This document shows positions 1-8,244 of a stretch of 54,358 nt of DNA, one piece after another (within the stretch, counting starts at the first letter, position 1; every line of letters begins with the position of its first letter). A program made the position numbers and the translations under genes. Origin of the DNA: an alpha proteobacterium HIMB59 (GTDB taxonomy: Bacteria; Pseudomonadota; Alphaproteobacteria; HIMB59); assembly GCA_004321805.1 (NCBI GenBank), contig SGZV01000009.1, positions 1 through 54,358 on the forward strand. The letters are read 5' to 3'. Below the pieces are notes generated by a model. The model worked only from the letters and a program-made list of their open reading frames with translations, made no database searches and was not told the DNA's origin.

Positions 1-66
1 GATCTTTTGAAAAAAAATTAGATAATCTCATAATCATTGACTAGTCTAGTAACGTGAAAGTTTGAA
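1..66 (+). other. Left edge, possible 3' end of a truncated gene
   Basis: Two plus-strand frames enter from the left edge and stop early: one ends with TAG at 19-21, the other with TAG at 42-44 after a short hydrophilic-to-hydrophobic tail (ending DNLIIID). Either could be the last residues of a gene lying outside the window. The remaining bases lead directly into the next gene with no clear promoter. Nothing more can be said from so little sequence. Confidence 0.2.
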
Positions 67-1077
67 ATGATGATTCTCTCAATTACTATTTTATTAATTT
101 TACAGTTGTTAATTTATTTTTACCTAAAAAATAAACAATTTCATTCTTATATTGCTGTTCAAAAAATTCATGATGGAGATATTCCTCGCATAGGAGGTTT
201 AATATTTTTTATTGGTTTTATATTTTTAATATTTTTTAATTTTAATCAGATTAATTTAATAATTCCCTTAATTTTAAGTAGTACAATAATTTTATTTTTT
301 TCACTCTATGAGGATATTAAGCAATCTCTTTCACCATTAATTAGATTAATATTATTATTTTTAGGCTCTTCTATATTTATTATTTTTACCGAATTACCTG
401 AGATTAATGTTCGATATTTAAATTTTGTTAATCAATATTCATTAATTTCTTTTTTGGTGTTTACTTTGAGTCTAATGCTACTCATGAATGGATTTAATTT
501 TATTGATGGACTAAATGGTTTGAGCTCCTTTAACTTCTATTCAATATTATTTAGTACATATTACTTAGCGACTATTTTAGGTGATGTTTTTCTTGTTGAT
601 TTAATAATTATTTTTTTATTATCTTCTGTTTTGATTTTTATATTAAATTTTCCTTTAGGGAGGATTTTTATAGGTGATAGCGGTTCTTACTTATATGCTT
701 TTTTTTCGGGAGCACTGGTAATTTATTTATTTAGTAGACATCCGAATCTTCCAACTCTTTTAGCATTAGTAATTTTGGCCTACCCAATTACTGAAATGTT
801 ATTTTCTATAATAAGAAAATCTATTAAAAGGAAATCACCTATGCAGCCAGATACCCTACACCTGCACCACTTAGTTTTTCTTCAGTTTTCAAAAACAAAT
901 ATAACGGCTAATAATTTATCAAGTTTATTAATGTTGCCATTTAGCATATCGCCATTTATTCTTTGTTATCTATCAATTAACAACCCTCACATTAATGAAG
1001 AAGTTATATTCTTAATTTATTTTTTAACTTACTCATTTGTTTATTTATTATTGAGGAAAAAAAGGTTTAATTTTTAA
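67..1077 (+). CDS. WecA/MraY-family undecaprenyl-phosphate glycosyl-1-phosphate transferase
   Basis: Integral membrane protein of 336 aa that should transfer a sugar-1-phosphate from a UDP-sugar to undecaprenyl phosphate, the first step of a surface-glycan or O-antigen pathway. It shows the family's landmarks: HDGDIPRIGG near residue 36, NGFNFIDGLNGL near residue 139, GRIFIGDSGS near residue 200 and the HLHH motif near residue 266 that typifies WecA/TagO rather than MraY. About ten hydrophobic segments cover the protein. The start is the first of two consecutive ATG codons. The 3' end overlaps the convergent TVP38 gene by 11 bases. The sugar cannot be told from sequence, and no other glycan genes follow inside the window. 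Confidence 0.88.
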   Translation: MMILSITILLILQLLIYFYLKNKQFHSYIAVQKIHDGDIPRIGGLIFFIGFIFLIFFNFNQINLIIPLILSSTIILFFSLYEDIKQSLSPLIRLILLFLGSSIFIIFTELPEINVRYLNFVNQYSLISFLVFTLSLMLLMNGFNFIDGLNGLSSFNFYSILFSTYYLATILGDVFLVDLIIIFLLSSVLIFILNFPLGRIFIGDSGSYLYAFFSGALVIYLFSRHPNLPTLLALVILAYPITEMLFSIIRKSIKRKSPMQPDTLHLHHLVFLQFSKTNITANNLSSLLMLPFSISPFILCYLSINNPHINEEVIFLIYFLTYSFVYLLLRKKRFNF

Positions 1078-1762
1078 ATCTTTTTTTAAAAAAAATAACC
1101 AAAACTACAAGAAAAGCTATAGTACCAATTGGAATTAAATATTCAGGCTGAGCAATAAGAGAAAAGCTTATATCTGTTTGATTAACAAAAATTTCTTCTA
1201 AGCCCTGTCCAACACTACAAAAAATAAAAGACCATGGAGCAAGACCTATGAGCGTAGTATAAAAGAATTTTTTATTATCTGCTCCAAGTCCAGCCAAAAT
1301 TAAATTTTGAGCAAAAAATGGAACTGCAGGAATAATACGTATTAGAAACATTAATTCGAGGTCGTTTCTTTTAAAATAATTTTCTATAAATGAGTATTTA
1401 TTCAAAATATTTTTTTTAACAAAATCAGAGAAAAAATATTTAGCTATGACAAATATTCCAAAAGCCCCTAATGTTCCGCCTACTATAGCAATCAAACCTC
1501 CTACCCAAGTACCAAATAGAAAACCACTAGTCATTGATAGTAAAGATGCCATTGGAAAATTACATAAAATTAAAAATCCATACAATGTAATAAATATGGA
1601 TATTGAAAAAATATAATTTAAAGAAATATAATTTTGTATATTTTCTAAATTAGAAAAAAGGGTATCTAGTTGAAAAAAATCTCTATTTAGAAAATATGTC
1701 GTCCATAAAGCTATAAATAAAATTAAGGTAATCCAAATAGCTTTTTTTTTTGATTTTTTCAT
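1067..1762 (-). CDS. TVP38/TMEM64 (DedA-like, VTT domain) membrane protein
   Basis: A 231-aa polytopic membrane protein of the TVP38/TMEM64 family. The VTT core is visible as NFPMASLLSMTSGFLFG (around residue 68) followed by a glycine-rich stretch and FLIRIIPAVPFF (around residue 139), the re-entrant signature shared with DedA proteins. Members are linked to lipid scrambling or envelope homeostasis, but their substrate is rarely known. Its ATG overlaps the stop of ccdA in a TAATG arrangement, so the two are translationally coupled and may act together at the membrane. The C-terminus ends in a basic KKRFKN tail. Confidence 0.85.
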   Translation of the reverse strand: MKKSKKKAIWITLILFIALWTTYFLNRDFFQLDTLFSNLENIQNYISLNYIFSISIFITLYGFLILCNFPMASLLSMTSGFLFGTWVGGLIAIVGGTLGAFGIFVIAKYFFSDFVKKNILNKYSFIENYFKRNDLELMFLIRIIPAVPFFAQNLILAGLGADNKKFFYTTLIGLAPWSFIFCSVGQGLEEIFVNQTDISFSLIAQPEYLIPIGTIAFLVVLVIFFKKRFKN

Positions 1763-2490
1763 TAGATTAAAAGCATTTCTAATGAAGGTAGAATTGAATT
1801 TAGTTGAAAACCTAACGACTGGATTGAACCATTAAGAATTAAAATACCTGTTAAAAATAAAATCGATCCTGTAAAAATTTGAAAATATCTCAAATATTTA
1901 TTTAAATGAATTATCATTTTCACCAAATGTCCCATTAAAAACCCTACTAAAATAAATGGAACACCCAAGCCTAAAGAGTAAGCAGTAAGTAATACTGCGC
2001 CATTAACCGAATTATTTATAGCTATAGCAAGAACAGAACCCAGTATGGGGCCTATACAAGGACTCCAACCAAATGCAAAGGCAACACCTACGAGAAATGG
2101 GAAAAAGGAATTATTTTGAAATTTTTGAATTTCAAATTTTCTTTCAAGATTCAAAAAAGGTAATTTTAAAATACCAATAAAGAAAAGTCCCAAAATAATG
2201 ATCAAAAGACCAGATAAAAAATTTAACTGTTTTTTATAATCAAAAAAAATACCACTAATCAAGTCTATTGATGCCCCCATGATTATAAAAACTAGAGAAA
2301 ATCCTGTGATAAATAATAGAATTAATGGAAATAATTTTAATTTATTTAGATTTGAAGTACCTTGAATATCTGTAAAAGATTTACCTAATATATATGACAT
2401 AAAGCCTGGAACAATTGGAAGAACGCAAGGAGATAAGAAACTAAAAATACCAGCTAAAAAGGCAATAGTTAAAGGAATATCTTGGGACAT
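1762..2490 (-). CDS. ccdA: CcdA-type thiol:disulfide transmembrane electron carrier
   Basis: A 242-aa, six-helix membrane protein of the DsbD/CcdA family that passes reducing equivalents from cytoplasmic thioredoxin to periplasmic thiol proteins, typically for cytochrome c maturation. Both family cysteine-proline motifs are present: SPCVLPIVPGF near residue 20 and GWSPCIGPILGS near residue 140, containing the redox pair. Length fits the short CcdA form rather than full DsbD. It is the first gene of a two-gene unit with the TVP38 protein and is divergent from the CDP-alcohol transferase, with only about 40 bases between the start codons. No cytochrome c maturation genes are seen nearby. Confidence 0.9.
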   Translation of the reverse strand: MSQDIPLTIAFLAGIFSFLSPCVLPIVPGFMSYILGKSFTDIQGTSNLNKLKLFPLILLFITGFSLVFIIMGASIDLISGIFFDYKKQLNFLSGLLIIILGLFFIGILKLPFLNLERKFEIQKFQNNSFFPFLVGVAFAFGWSPCIGPILGSVLAIAINNSVNGAVLLTAYSLGLGVPFILVGFLMGHLVKMIIHLNKYLRYFQIFTGSILFLTGILILNGSIQSLGFQLNSILPSLEMLLI

Positions 2491-2502
2491 GAATTTTTAT
2501 AC

Positions 2503-2508
2503 TATAAT
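2503..2508 (+). promoter_or_regulatory. Consensus -10 box for the CDP-alcohol transferase gene
   Basis: A perfect TATAAT lies 21 bases before ATG 2530. It decides the start of the downstream gene: an in-frame ATG at 2482 would lie upstream of the promoter, so translation should begin at 2530. No clear -35 box is visible. Confidence 0.55.
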
Positions 2509-2529
2509 ACTTTGATTAAACAATTACAG

Positions 2530-3150
2530 ATGTTTGATAGATCAATTCAACAACTAACTCAAAAACCTTTATCTTTTATAGGTAAATTTTTATTGAAAGT
2601 ATTTAATCCCAATCAAATCACATTTATAGGGTTTTTTTTTGGAATTATGATGTGTTTTTTTATTTTTATACAAAGTTATTTTTTAGCTATTTTGTTTTTG
2701 CTTCTAAACAGATTTTGCGATGGACTAGATGGAGTCATGGCAAGGCAAACATCTCCTACTCCTCTTGGAGCCTATTTAGATATCATCTTTGATTTTGTAA
2801 TTTATGCTGCTTTTATTTTAGTTTTCAGTTTACAAAATGAAGGTAATTTGCTCACTGGAGCATTCTTACTTTTTACTTATATATGTACAGGCACAACTTT
2901 TTTAACTCAGGCTATTATTCAACCACAATTAGATTTCTCCCAACAACAAGATGAGAATCAAAAAGATATACCTAAAAGTTTTATTTATGCCTCTGGTCTA
3001 ATAGAGGGAAGTGAAACTATTTTATTTATGGTTTTATGCCTTCTTTTACCAAAAGCATTTCCAATGATAGGTTTTCTATTTGGAATTTTATGTCTGATAA
3101 CAGCTATAGCAAGAGTGATAATATTTTATCAAAAGTATAAATTTAAATAA
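2530..3150 (+). CDS. CDP-alcohol phosphatidyltransferase family protein
   Basis: A 206-aa membrane enzyme of the family that joins a CDP-activated diacylglycerol (or related CDP-alcohol) to a second alcohol to make phospholipids. The diagnostic metal-binding signature is complete: DGLDGVMAR followed eight residues later by G, then LDIIFD, giving the D-G-x2-A-R-x8-G-x3-D-x3-D pattern. Six hydrophobic stretches fit the family. The acceptor alcohol (glycerol-3-phosphate, inositol, serine or other) cannot be fixed. The ATG at 2530 is chosen because a TATAAT box lies between it and the longer in-frame start at 2482. The 3' end overlaps the convergent small membrane protein by 8 bases. Confidence 0.85.
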   Translation: MFDRSIQQLTQKPLSFIGKFLLKVFNPNQITFIGFFFGIMMCFFIFIQSYFLAILFLLLNRFCDGLDGVMARQTSPTPLGAYLDIIFDFVIYAAFILVFSLQNEGNLLTGAFLLFTYICTGTTFLTQAIIQPQLDFSQQQDENQKDIPKSFIYASGLIEGSETILFMVLCLLLPKAFPMIGFLFGILCLITAIARVIIFYQKYKFK

Positions 3151-3496
3151 AAGCTAAATAGCCCTCCATTAATATCTTAGCTATTATCAAAGTAGAAAAA
3201 AAGAATATGAGTTTTAATGATATTCTCACTACTCTTCCAGGTTCAAAACCAGCGTAATATGCATTAAAAATATCAAAACCATTAAAAAAATTATTAATAA
3301 TTAATTTTTTTGATTTGCGTAATAAAAATGCCAAGGGCTTACATATTAAGTGGTAACCTACAATAGAAAAAATTATGACAATAATTAAACTAATATTCAT
3401 CATAAAAGACCAAATGACCAACGAAATAACCCAGTAGCCTAGAAAAGTCATTCGCTCTGCCTGGTCTGGCCTTCCAAACATTTGAAAATAATTCAT
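3143..3496 (-). CDS. Hypothetical small membrane protein (117 aa)
   Basis: Not recognised. The protein begins with a polar MFGRPDQAERMTF segment, then has two long hydrophobic stretches (roughly residues 20-55), a basic loop (RKSKK), an amphipathic middle with FDIFNAYYAGFEPGR, and a final hydrophobic helix. Its ATG overlaps the stop of the leucine dehydrogenase gene in an ATGA arrangement, so it is probably co-translated with it. No catalytic motif is visible. It may be a lineage-specific membrane protein; the coupling alone does not prove a role in amino-acid metabolism. Confidence 0.65.
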   Translation of the reverse strand: MNYFQMFGRPDQAERMTFLGYWVISLVIWSFMMNISLIIVIIFSIVGYHLICKPLAFLLRKSKKLIINNFFNGFDIFNAYYAGFEPGRVVRISLKLIFFFSTLIIAKILMEGYLAFI

Positions 3497-4530
3497 TGAC
3501 GAAATCCTTCTTCAGCTAATTCATTGGAAGAAATTGTTGATAATTGGTTTTTATCTTTAGATAGTTGTAGAATTTTTTTTAATTGATCTTTAATGCCAGT
3601 TAACTGTGCATCTGCCTGAGGATCATGATATTCCAGATCTTCTTTTATACTTGATCTCAGCGCTAAAATAATAACACCACCTGCATTAACACAATAATCT
3701 GGGCAATAATCAATCCCTAAATCAAATAACTGTTTTTCGATATCAGAATTAGCTAATTGATTATTAGCTGCCCCAAGGACACAATTAATTTTTTTAGATT
3801 TGTGAAAATTAATAAATTCAGTATTCAAGTCTCCTCCAGTAGCGCAAGGTGAAAAAATATTGATTTCATTAAACGACGTGTCTTTATAATTTTTTAAAAA
3901 TTTATATCCATCTTTTTCAACTAAAGGTTTGTTTTGTTCAAAATCGATAACTTCTATTAAGGCACCTTCCTCTCTACAAAAATTTGCTAAGCGCGAACCT
4001 ACTTTACCATAACCCTTAATAAGAATTTTTTTTTCATTTAGAGAGGGTGAATTATTTTTAAATTCAAAATATCCTTTCATAGCCTGATAAATTCCATAAG
4101 CAGTACTTTGACCTGAGTCTTTTCCTTTTGTACTACAGACATGAGGGGAATATTTTTTTAATTGAACTAAATCAGAGTCAATCATACCAATATCTCCAGC
4201 AGTGATATAAGTCCCATCAAGATGGTTCAAAACTTGACCAAATAATTCATAAAGTTGATTTTTGGGTATCTTTGAGTTAATCGTGGCTTTACCACCACCG
4301 TAATTTAAACCTGCTAAAGAGTTTTTATAGGTCATTGCTTTAGATAATTTTAATACATCCTCTAACTGGTCATCATGAGAAACATACTCATAATATCTAC
4401 ACCCCCCAAGTGCCGGTCCACGTCTTGTATTATGGATAGCTACAATTGAATTAAAACCAGATAACTCTTCATGAGCTACCAAAACTCTTTCGTAGTCAGT
4501 TTGAATTAAATCAGTAAATTGTAATGTCAT
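3493..4530 (-). CDS. Leucine (Glu/Leu/Phe/Val) dehydrogenase
   Basis: A 345-aa NAD-dependent amino-acid dehydrogenase that oxidatively deaminates branched-chain amino acids, or runs in reverse. The N-terminal dimerisation domain has GPALGGCR near residue 38 and the glycine-rich KNSLAGLNYGGGK near residue 69, whose lysines are the catalytic and substrate lysines of the family. The Rossmann part has GYGKVGSR near residue 174, and a further conserved block CVNAGGVI lies near residue 281. The size matches leucine dehydrogenase rather than hexameric glutamate dehydrogenase. It sits between the Nudix gene (20-base overlap) and the small membrane protein in a tight minus-strand run. Exact substrate preference among Leu, Val and Phe is uncertain. 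Confidence 0.88.
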   Translation of the reverse strand: MTLQFTDLIQTDYERVLVAHEELSGFNSIVAIHNTRRGPALGGCRYYEYVSHDDQLEDVLKLSKAMTYKNSLAGLNYGGGKATINSKIPKNQLYELFGQVLNHLDGTYITAGDIGMIDSDLVQLKKYSPHVCSTKGKDSGQSTAYGIYQAMKGYFEFKNNSPSLNEKKILIKGYGKVGSRLANFCREEGALIEVIDFEQNKPLVEKDGYKFLKNYKDTSFNEINIFSPCATGGDLNTEFINFHKSKKINCVLGAANNQLANSDIEKQLFDLGIDYCPDYCVNAGGVIILALRSSIKEDLEYHDPQADAQLTGIKDQLKKILQLSKDKNQLSTISSNELAEEGFRQ

Positions 4531-4924
4531 TGTTTATAATTTTTTGGATAATTTCATAATCACCCTCAAGAAAATCATAATTAGATAATTCTTGAATTTC
4601 AATCCATTTTAATTTTTCATGTATTGTGTTAATTATATCATTATCGAATTTAGTAATGAGATAAAAATATAAATGAATTTTTTTATTCAAAGTTTTATAT
4701 TCAAAAATATAATCGTATAAAAATTTGAATTCCAGAATATTAATTTTTAACTCTTCTTTTATTTCTCTTATGAGTGCATTTTCTGTGCTTTCATCAACAA
4801 AAGTTTTTCCACCAGGGAACTCCCACTTGAGGGGGTGGTCACAGTCTTGCGTCCTTTGACAAATCAAAATTTTATTTTTATGTAAAATTAAACCTCCAAC
4901 AACATTTATTGCCTTACTTCTCAT
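4511..4924 (-). CDS. mutT: MutT-like Nudix hydrolase
   Basis: A 137-aa Nudix hydrolase, probably cleaning 8-oxo-dGTP from the nucleotide pool. The Nudix box is intact: GGKTFVDES then ALIREIKEEL, satisfying G-x5-E-x7-R-E-U-x-E-E. The opening AINVVGGLILHKNKILICQR resembles MutT, and the C-terminal LKWIEIQEL fits it too. The start at 4924 (MRSKAIN) is preferred; a longer in-frame start at 4951 would lengthen the overlap with the EamA gene from 11 to 38 bases and add residues not typical of MutT. Part of the minus-strand run MFS - EamA - mutT - leucine dehydrogenase - membrane protein. Confidence 0.82.
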   Translation of the reverse strand: MRSKAINVVGGLILHKNKILICQRTQDCDHPLKWEFPGGKTFVDESTENALIREIKEELKINILEFKFLYDYIFEYKTLNKKIHLYFYLITKFDNDIINTIHEKLKWIEIQELSNYDFLEGDYEIIQKIINNDITIY

Positions 4925-5792
4925 TTGTTCTTTGAGCAAGATAAATACCAATTAATATTAAAATACTCCCTAAAAACTGAATAAAATTTAATGTTTCTTG
5001 AAAGAATAAATATCCCAGAATCGTTGCAGCTATGGGTTGAATCAACAACGTTAAAGATGAGGAAGACGCAGGAAGAAAAGCTAATGAATGAGTGATAAAA
5101 GACTGTCCCAAAAACTGACATATAAATCCTAAAAGAAATAATGCCAAAATAGAAATGATTGTTTGAGGGATAAGATGCTCTTCAAAAATTAGTGATGCTA
5201 TTAATAAAATAAAAGCAGTAATTATGCCTGAAATGAACATTACAGATGTTGAATTATATTTTTTTCTTAATTGACTAATTGATACAATATAACATCCGTA
5301 CCAAATAGCTGTTAAGACTCCTAAAATATCTCCTAAAAATTGAGTTTTATTAAATTGAAAACTTTCACCTAATAAAAGAGTCATGCCTCCCATAGAAAAA
5401 GCCAAAGCTACTAAAAAAAATTTAGAAAATTTTTCTTTTAAAATGAAAAAAGCAAAAATGATAACAATAACAGGTGCTAAATTTGATAAGAAAGTAGCTT
5501 TTGAAACTGTAGTGAGAGTTATTGACCAATGCCAGCATATTAAATCAAGCGAAAAAAAGGTTCCTGCTAATATAAAGACTAAATATTCGTTTTTAAAAAC
5601 TGGAAAATTTATTTTTTCTATTACTTTGAATGAAGAAAAAAGAAGAAAGAAGGGAAAGCTTAAAAATATTCTATAAAATGCAGTCATAATTGGATCTACA
5701 TCTGAAAGCCTCACAAAAATTGGAGAAAAAGCAATCATCAATGCACCCATAATTAGGATGAATAATGGATTTATTTTTAATTTTTTAAGCAA
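4914..5792 (-). CDS. EamA/DMT-family transporter
   Basis: A 292-aa protein with ten hydrophobic helices arranged as two EamA repeats, the drug/metabolite transporter fold used to export or exchange metabolites. Family features include ALMIAFSPIFVRLS at the first helix, FYRIFLSFPFF after it, and the second-repeat signature SLTLLIQPIAATILGYLFF followed by GSILILIGIYL. Its start overlaps the stop of the upstream MFS gene by 8 bases and its end overlaps mutT, so it belongs to one transcript. Substrate is unknown. A second EamA protein is encoded at 41900-42790 but is not a close copy. Confidence 0.85.
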   Translation of the reverse strand: MLKKLKINPLFILIMGALMIAFSPIFVRLSDVDPIMTAFYRIFLSFPFFLLFSSFKVIEKINFPVFKNEYLVFILAGTFFSLDLICWHWSITLTTVSKATFLSNLAPVIVIIFAFFILKEKFSKFFLVALAFSMGGMTLLLGESFQFNKTQFLGDILGVLTAIWYGCYIVSISQLRKKYNSTSVMFISGIITAFILLIASLIFEEHLIPQTIISILALFLLGFICQFLGQSFITHSLAFLPASSSSLTLLIQPIAATILGYLFFQETLNFIQFLGSILILIGIYLAQRTNEK

Positions 5793-6981
5793 AGACTTCT
5801 TCTGATTTTTCTTTTTCTATTATTGGAAAATGAATTATTGCAGAAAATAGGGATATAATAATTGCCATTATCCAAGCAATATCTAATGAGCCGTATAAAT
5901 CTATTACTAAACCTCCAACTAATGAACCGACAAAAGCTCCTGCCTGATGGGAAACCATGACAATACCAAATAAAGTTGAAAGATACCTCGTCCCAAATCG
6001 ATTAGCCACAATGCCTGAGGTCGGAGGAACTGTAGAGAGCCATAAAAGTCCAATTACACAACTAAAGGCTATGATTACAAAGTTGGTAGTGGGAAAAATT
6101 AATAGTAGAAAAATTGCTATACTTCTTGAGAAATAGATAAAAGATAATACGAATTTTTTCTTAATAATGCCTGATACACGACCGGATATTAAAGTTCCAA
6201 TCATATTAAAAATCCCCACAAGTGTTAAACCTGTAGCTGCAATTGTCGTGTCAAGGCCATTCAACTTTGCAAAAGTTGGAAGATAATTAGATATTAAAGC
6301 TACATGAAGACCGCAAACAAAAAATCCTAAAATTAAGTACCTGTAACTTTTATCTTTAAAGGCTTGTTTGATGACATCACTAATTTTTCTTTGAGTAAAT
6401 TCTTTTTTGATCTTTTTGTCTGATTTCGGTATCAAAAAAATAAATGAAAGTGGTATTAAAAATAAAAAAAATACTGCCGTAATTTGAAAAGATAGACTCC
6501 ATTGAAATGTTGTAACTAAAAATTGATTAATAGGAGTAAATATAAACATTCCTGAAGCAGCTAAAGACATCAAAATACCTGTTACTGTAGTTCTAGTTTT
6601 GTCATCATCAAAATATTTTGAAACTCCTCCAATGATAACTGGAACTGAGATAATTCCTGCTGAGAGCCCACCAATTACACCTAAGCCTAATAAAAAATGA
6701 TTTGGGCTTATAGCAGAGGATGTAACGTAAAAGCTTAATGCAATTCCTATAAAGCCCACTGATAAAGTTTTGACATATCCTTTTTGTTCTGCAAATGCCC
6801 CAGCAATAGGTGACATGGCGCCCCATAAAAAATTAAAAATTCCATATGTTAGACCTATTAAAGAAGCGCTAAATACAGTACTAGCAAGAAGATCAGGGAC
6901 GTATATTCCTAGAGACATCCTGAAGCCATTTCCAACAGACAAAATAACTCCTGCGATAAGTATGAGAAAAAAAGACTTCAT
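5785..6981 (-). CDS. MFS transporter
   Basis: A 398-aa major facilitator protein with twelve predicted helices and a basic central loop (KSDKKIKKEF, about residues 187-196). The early glycine-rich region with YVPDLLAS resembles the monocarboxylate-porter-like group of bacterial MFS proteins, but the substrate is open. First gene of a five-gene minus-strand run ending with the small membrane protein. A perfect TATAAT (minus strand, 6990-6995) sits only 8 bases before the ATG with no Shine-Dalgarno sequence, so transcription probably begins at or next to the start codon. Confidence 0.82.
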   Translation of the reverse strand: MKSFFLILIAGVILSVGNGFRMSLGIYVPDLLASTVFSASLIGLTYGIFNFLWGAMSPIAGAFAEQKGYVKTLSVGFIGIALSFYVTSSAISPNHFLLGLGVIGGLSAGIISVPVIIGGVSKYFDDDKTRTTVTGILMSLAASGMFIFTPINQFLVTTFQWSLSFQITAVFFLFLIPLSFIFLIPKSDKKIKKEFTQRKISDVIKQAFKDKSYRYLILGFFVCGLHVALISNYLPTFAKLNGLDTTIAATGLTLVGIFNMIGTLISGRVSGIIKKKFVLSFIYFSRSIAIFLLLIFPTTNFVIIAFSCVIGLLWLSTVPPTSGIVANRFGTRYLSTLFGIVMVSHQAGAFVGSLVGGLVIDLYGSLDIAWIMAIIISLFSAIIHFPIIEKEKSEEVFA

Positions 6982-7054
6982 CTGCTTAAATTATATGAAA
7001 GTTATAAAAAAAATATGTTTATTTTTTTTAACAAAATCAATATAGTGCACGCCT

Positions 7055-7138
7055 ATGGGTTACCCAAAAAAACACCGCGGAAGAAGAAAAATTGGCTCAA
7101 GCAAACGTCGTGCCAAAAGAAGAGCTAAAAAGAAATAA
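7055..7138 (+). CDS. 27-aa highly basic peptide, possibly ribosome-associated
   Basis: An unusually basic small open frame: after MGYP come 15 Arg or Lys and one His among the 23 remaining residues (KKHRGRRKIGSSKRRAKRR, then AKKK). Composition and length are those of small ribosomal or RNA-binding peptides such as bTHX or the bacterial AURKAIP1/COX24-like peptides, but the sequence does not allow a firm assignment. Codons include CGC, CGT and GCC, uncommon in this AT-rich region, which argues for a real and well-expressed gene. A TATAGT box at 7041-7046 lies 8 bases before the ATG, suggesting a leaderless message. It stands alone between the MFS promoter region and msrB. Confidence 0.6.
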   Translation: MGYPKKHRGRRKIGSSKRRAKRRAKKK

Positions 7139-7190
7139 TTTCTCTCATTTTAATTTAATTTATTAAAAAGCTCTTTATACTTGATCTACA

Positions 7191-7658
7191 ATGTTTGAAT
7201 ATTCTAGAAGAGCATTTATTGGATTTACAATAGGAGCTATTCTTTTTAAAATAAAACCCTTAATGGCAATCGAAAAGTTAATTTTATCAGACTCAGAATG
7301 GCAATCCCGTCTTAGTGATGAGGAGTATCATATTCTTCGAAAGGAAGGAACCGAGAGGCCTGGTAGCAGTGTTCTAAATGATGAAAAAAGAAAAGGCGTA
7401 TACCAGTGTGCTGGTTGCGACTTACCATTATTTAGTTCTGATATGAAGTTCGATAGTGGAACTGGATGGCCATCCTTTTTTGATTATTTACCTAATGCAT
7501 TAGAATTTAAAACAGATTTTAAATTAGTCATTCCCCGTAAAGAATATCACTGTGCTAGATGCAATGGTCACCATGGCCATGTTTTTAAAGATGGGCCCGA
7601 GCCCACAGGTTTACGCTATTGTAATAATGGTATCGCTTTAAACTTTATAGCAATTTAA
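7191..7658 (+). CDS. msrB: Peptide-methionine (R)-S-oxide reductase MsrB, exported
   Basis: A 155-aa MsrB that reduces methionine-R-sulfoxide in oxidised proteins. The zinc site is complete (Cys73, Cys76, Cys121, Cys124 in CAGC and CARC), and the catalytic cysteine is Cys144 in LRYCNN. The substrate loop GTGWPSFFDYL is conserved. The N-terminus SRRAFIGFTIGAILF is a twin-arginine-type signal or anchor, so the enzyme probably works in the periplasm. A TATACT box at 7176-7181 lies 9 bases before the ATG and no Shine-Dalgarno is present. The gene is convergent with bioY; their stop codons abut. Periplasmic protein repair fits the CcdA electron carrier encoded nearby. Confidence 0.93.
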   Translation: MFEYSRRAFIGFTIGAILFKIKPLMAIEKLILSDSEWQSRLSDEEYHILRKEGTERPGSSVLNDEKRKGVYQCAGCDLPLFSSDMKFDSGTGWPSFFDYLPNALEFKTDFKLVIPRKEYHCARCNGHHGHVFKDGPEPTGLRYCNNGIALNFIAI

Positions 7659-7677
7659 TTAATTTTTTTTAATTAAA
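7654..7677. terminator. AT-only inverted repeat between convergent msrB and bioY
   Basis: TTTAATTAA and TTAATTAAA form a 9-bp inverted repeat around six T residues and cover both stop codons. It could act as a weak bidirectional terminator, but it has no GC in the stem, so this is tentative. Confidence 0.25.
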
Positions 7678-8207
7678 AGATAAGAAGTTAAAATAGCCAA
7701 AGCTATTTTTAAAAACTCACTATACATAAAGGGAAGAAAGCCAGCTGCAAATGCTTTTTCTAAACCTATAAAACTAGCAAGGTGAGTCACACCACATACA
7801 AAAGTAATAACAGCGCCAATAACAATAGCTAAAGTCAGCTTGATAATATTTTTGTTAAACAGATGTTTTGAGAAGTAAGCAATGAATAGAGATGATAAAA
7901 CCATTCCATATAAAAAACCAAAAGTTGGAGACATTATATAGCCCAAACCACCTCCAGCGGCAAAAATTGGTAAACCCATCAAACCTAGCAATACATATGA
8001 AACTGTAGAATAAAAACCAACCATACCCATCGATGCAGCAATAAAATAAACGACAAACGTCTGAAGTGTCATTGGGACAGGATAAAAAGGAATTGAAATC
8101 TTACTTGAAATAGAAAGTAAAATAATTCCTAAGAAAAAGAATAATGACTTGGGTAATATGCCAGTAGCATATTGATCTAGAATTGAGAGTTCTGTTTTAA
8201 ATTTCAT
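7659..8207 (-). CDS. bioY: BioY, substrate-binding component of a biotin transporter
   Basis: A 182-aa membrane protein of the BioY family that captures biotin for uptake. Hallmarks are IPFYPVPMTLQTFVVY near residue 40, the glycine run AAGGGLGYIMSPTFGFLYG near residue 83 and six hydrophobic helices. No BioM/BioN or other ECF energising genes occur in the window, so it either uses a shared energy module elsewhere or works alone. Presence of BioY suggests biotin uptake, common in streamlined marine bacteria. A TATAAA box on the minus strand (8216-8221) lies 8 bases before the ATG. Confidence 0.92.
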   Translation of the reverse strand: MKFKTELSILDQYATGILPKSLFFFLGIILLSISSKISIPFYPVPMTLQTFVVYFIAASMGMVGFYSTVSYVLLGLMGLPIFAAGGGLGYIMSPTFGFLYGMVLSSLFIAYFSKHLFNKNIIKLTLAIVIGAVITFVCGVTHLASFIGLEKAFAAGFLPFMYSEFLKIALAILTSYLLIKKN

Positions 8208-8244
8208 AGGATATTTTTATAATTTTGATTGATATTTGCAATAT

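Noticed and set aside
2482-2529. Longer N-terminus for the CDP-alcohol transferase
   Set aside because: A TATAAT box lies between this start and ATG 2530, and the extension overlaps the ccdA start.
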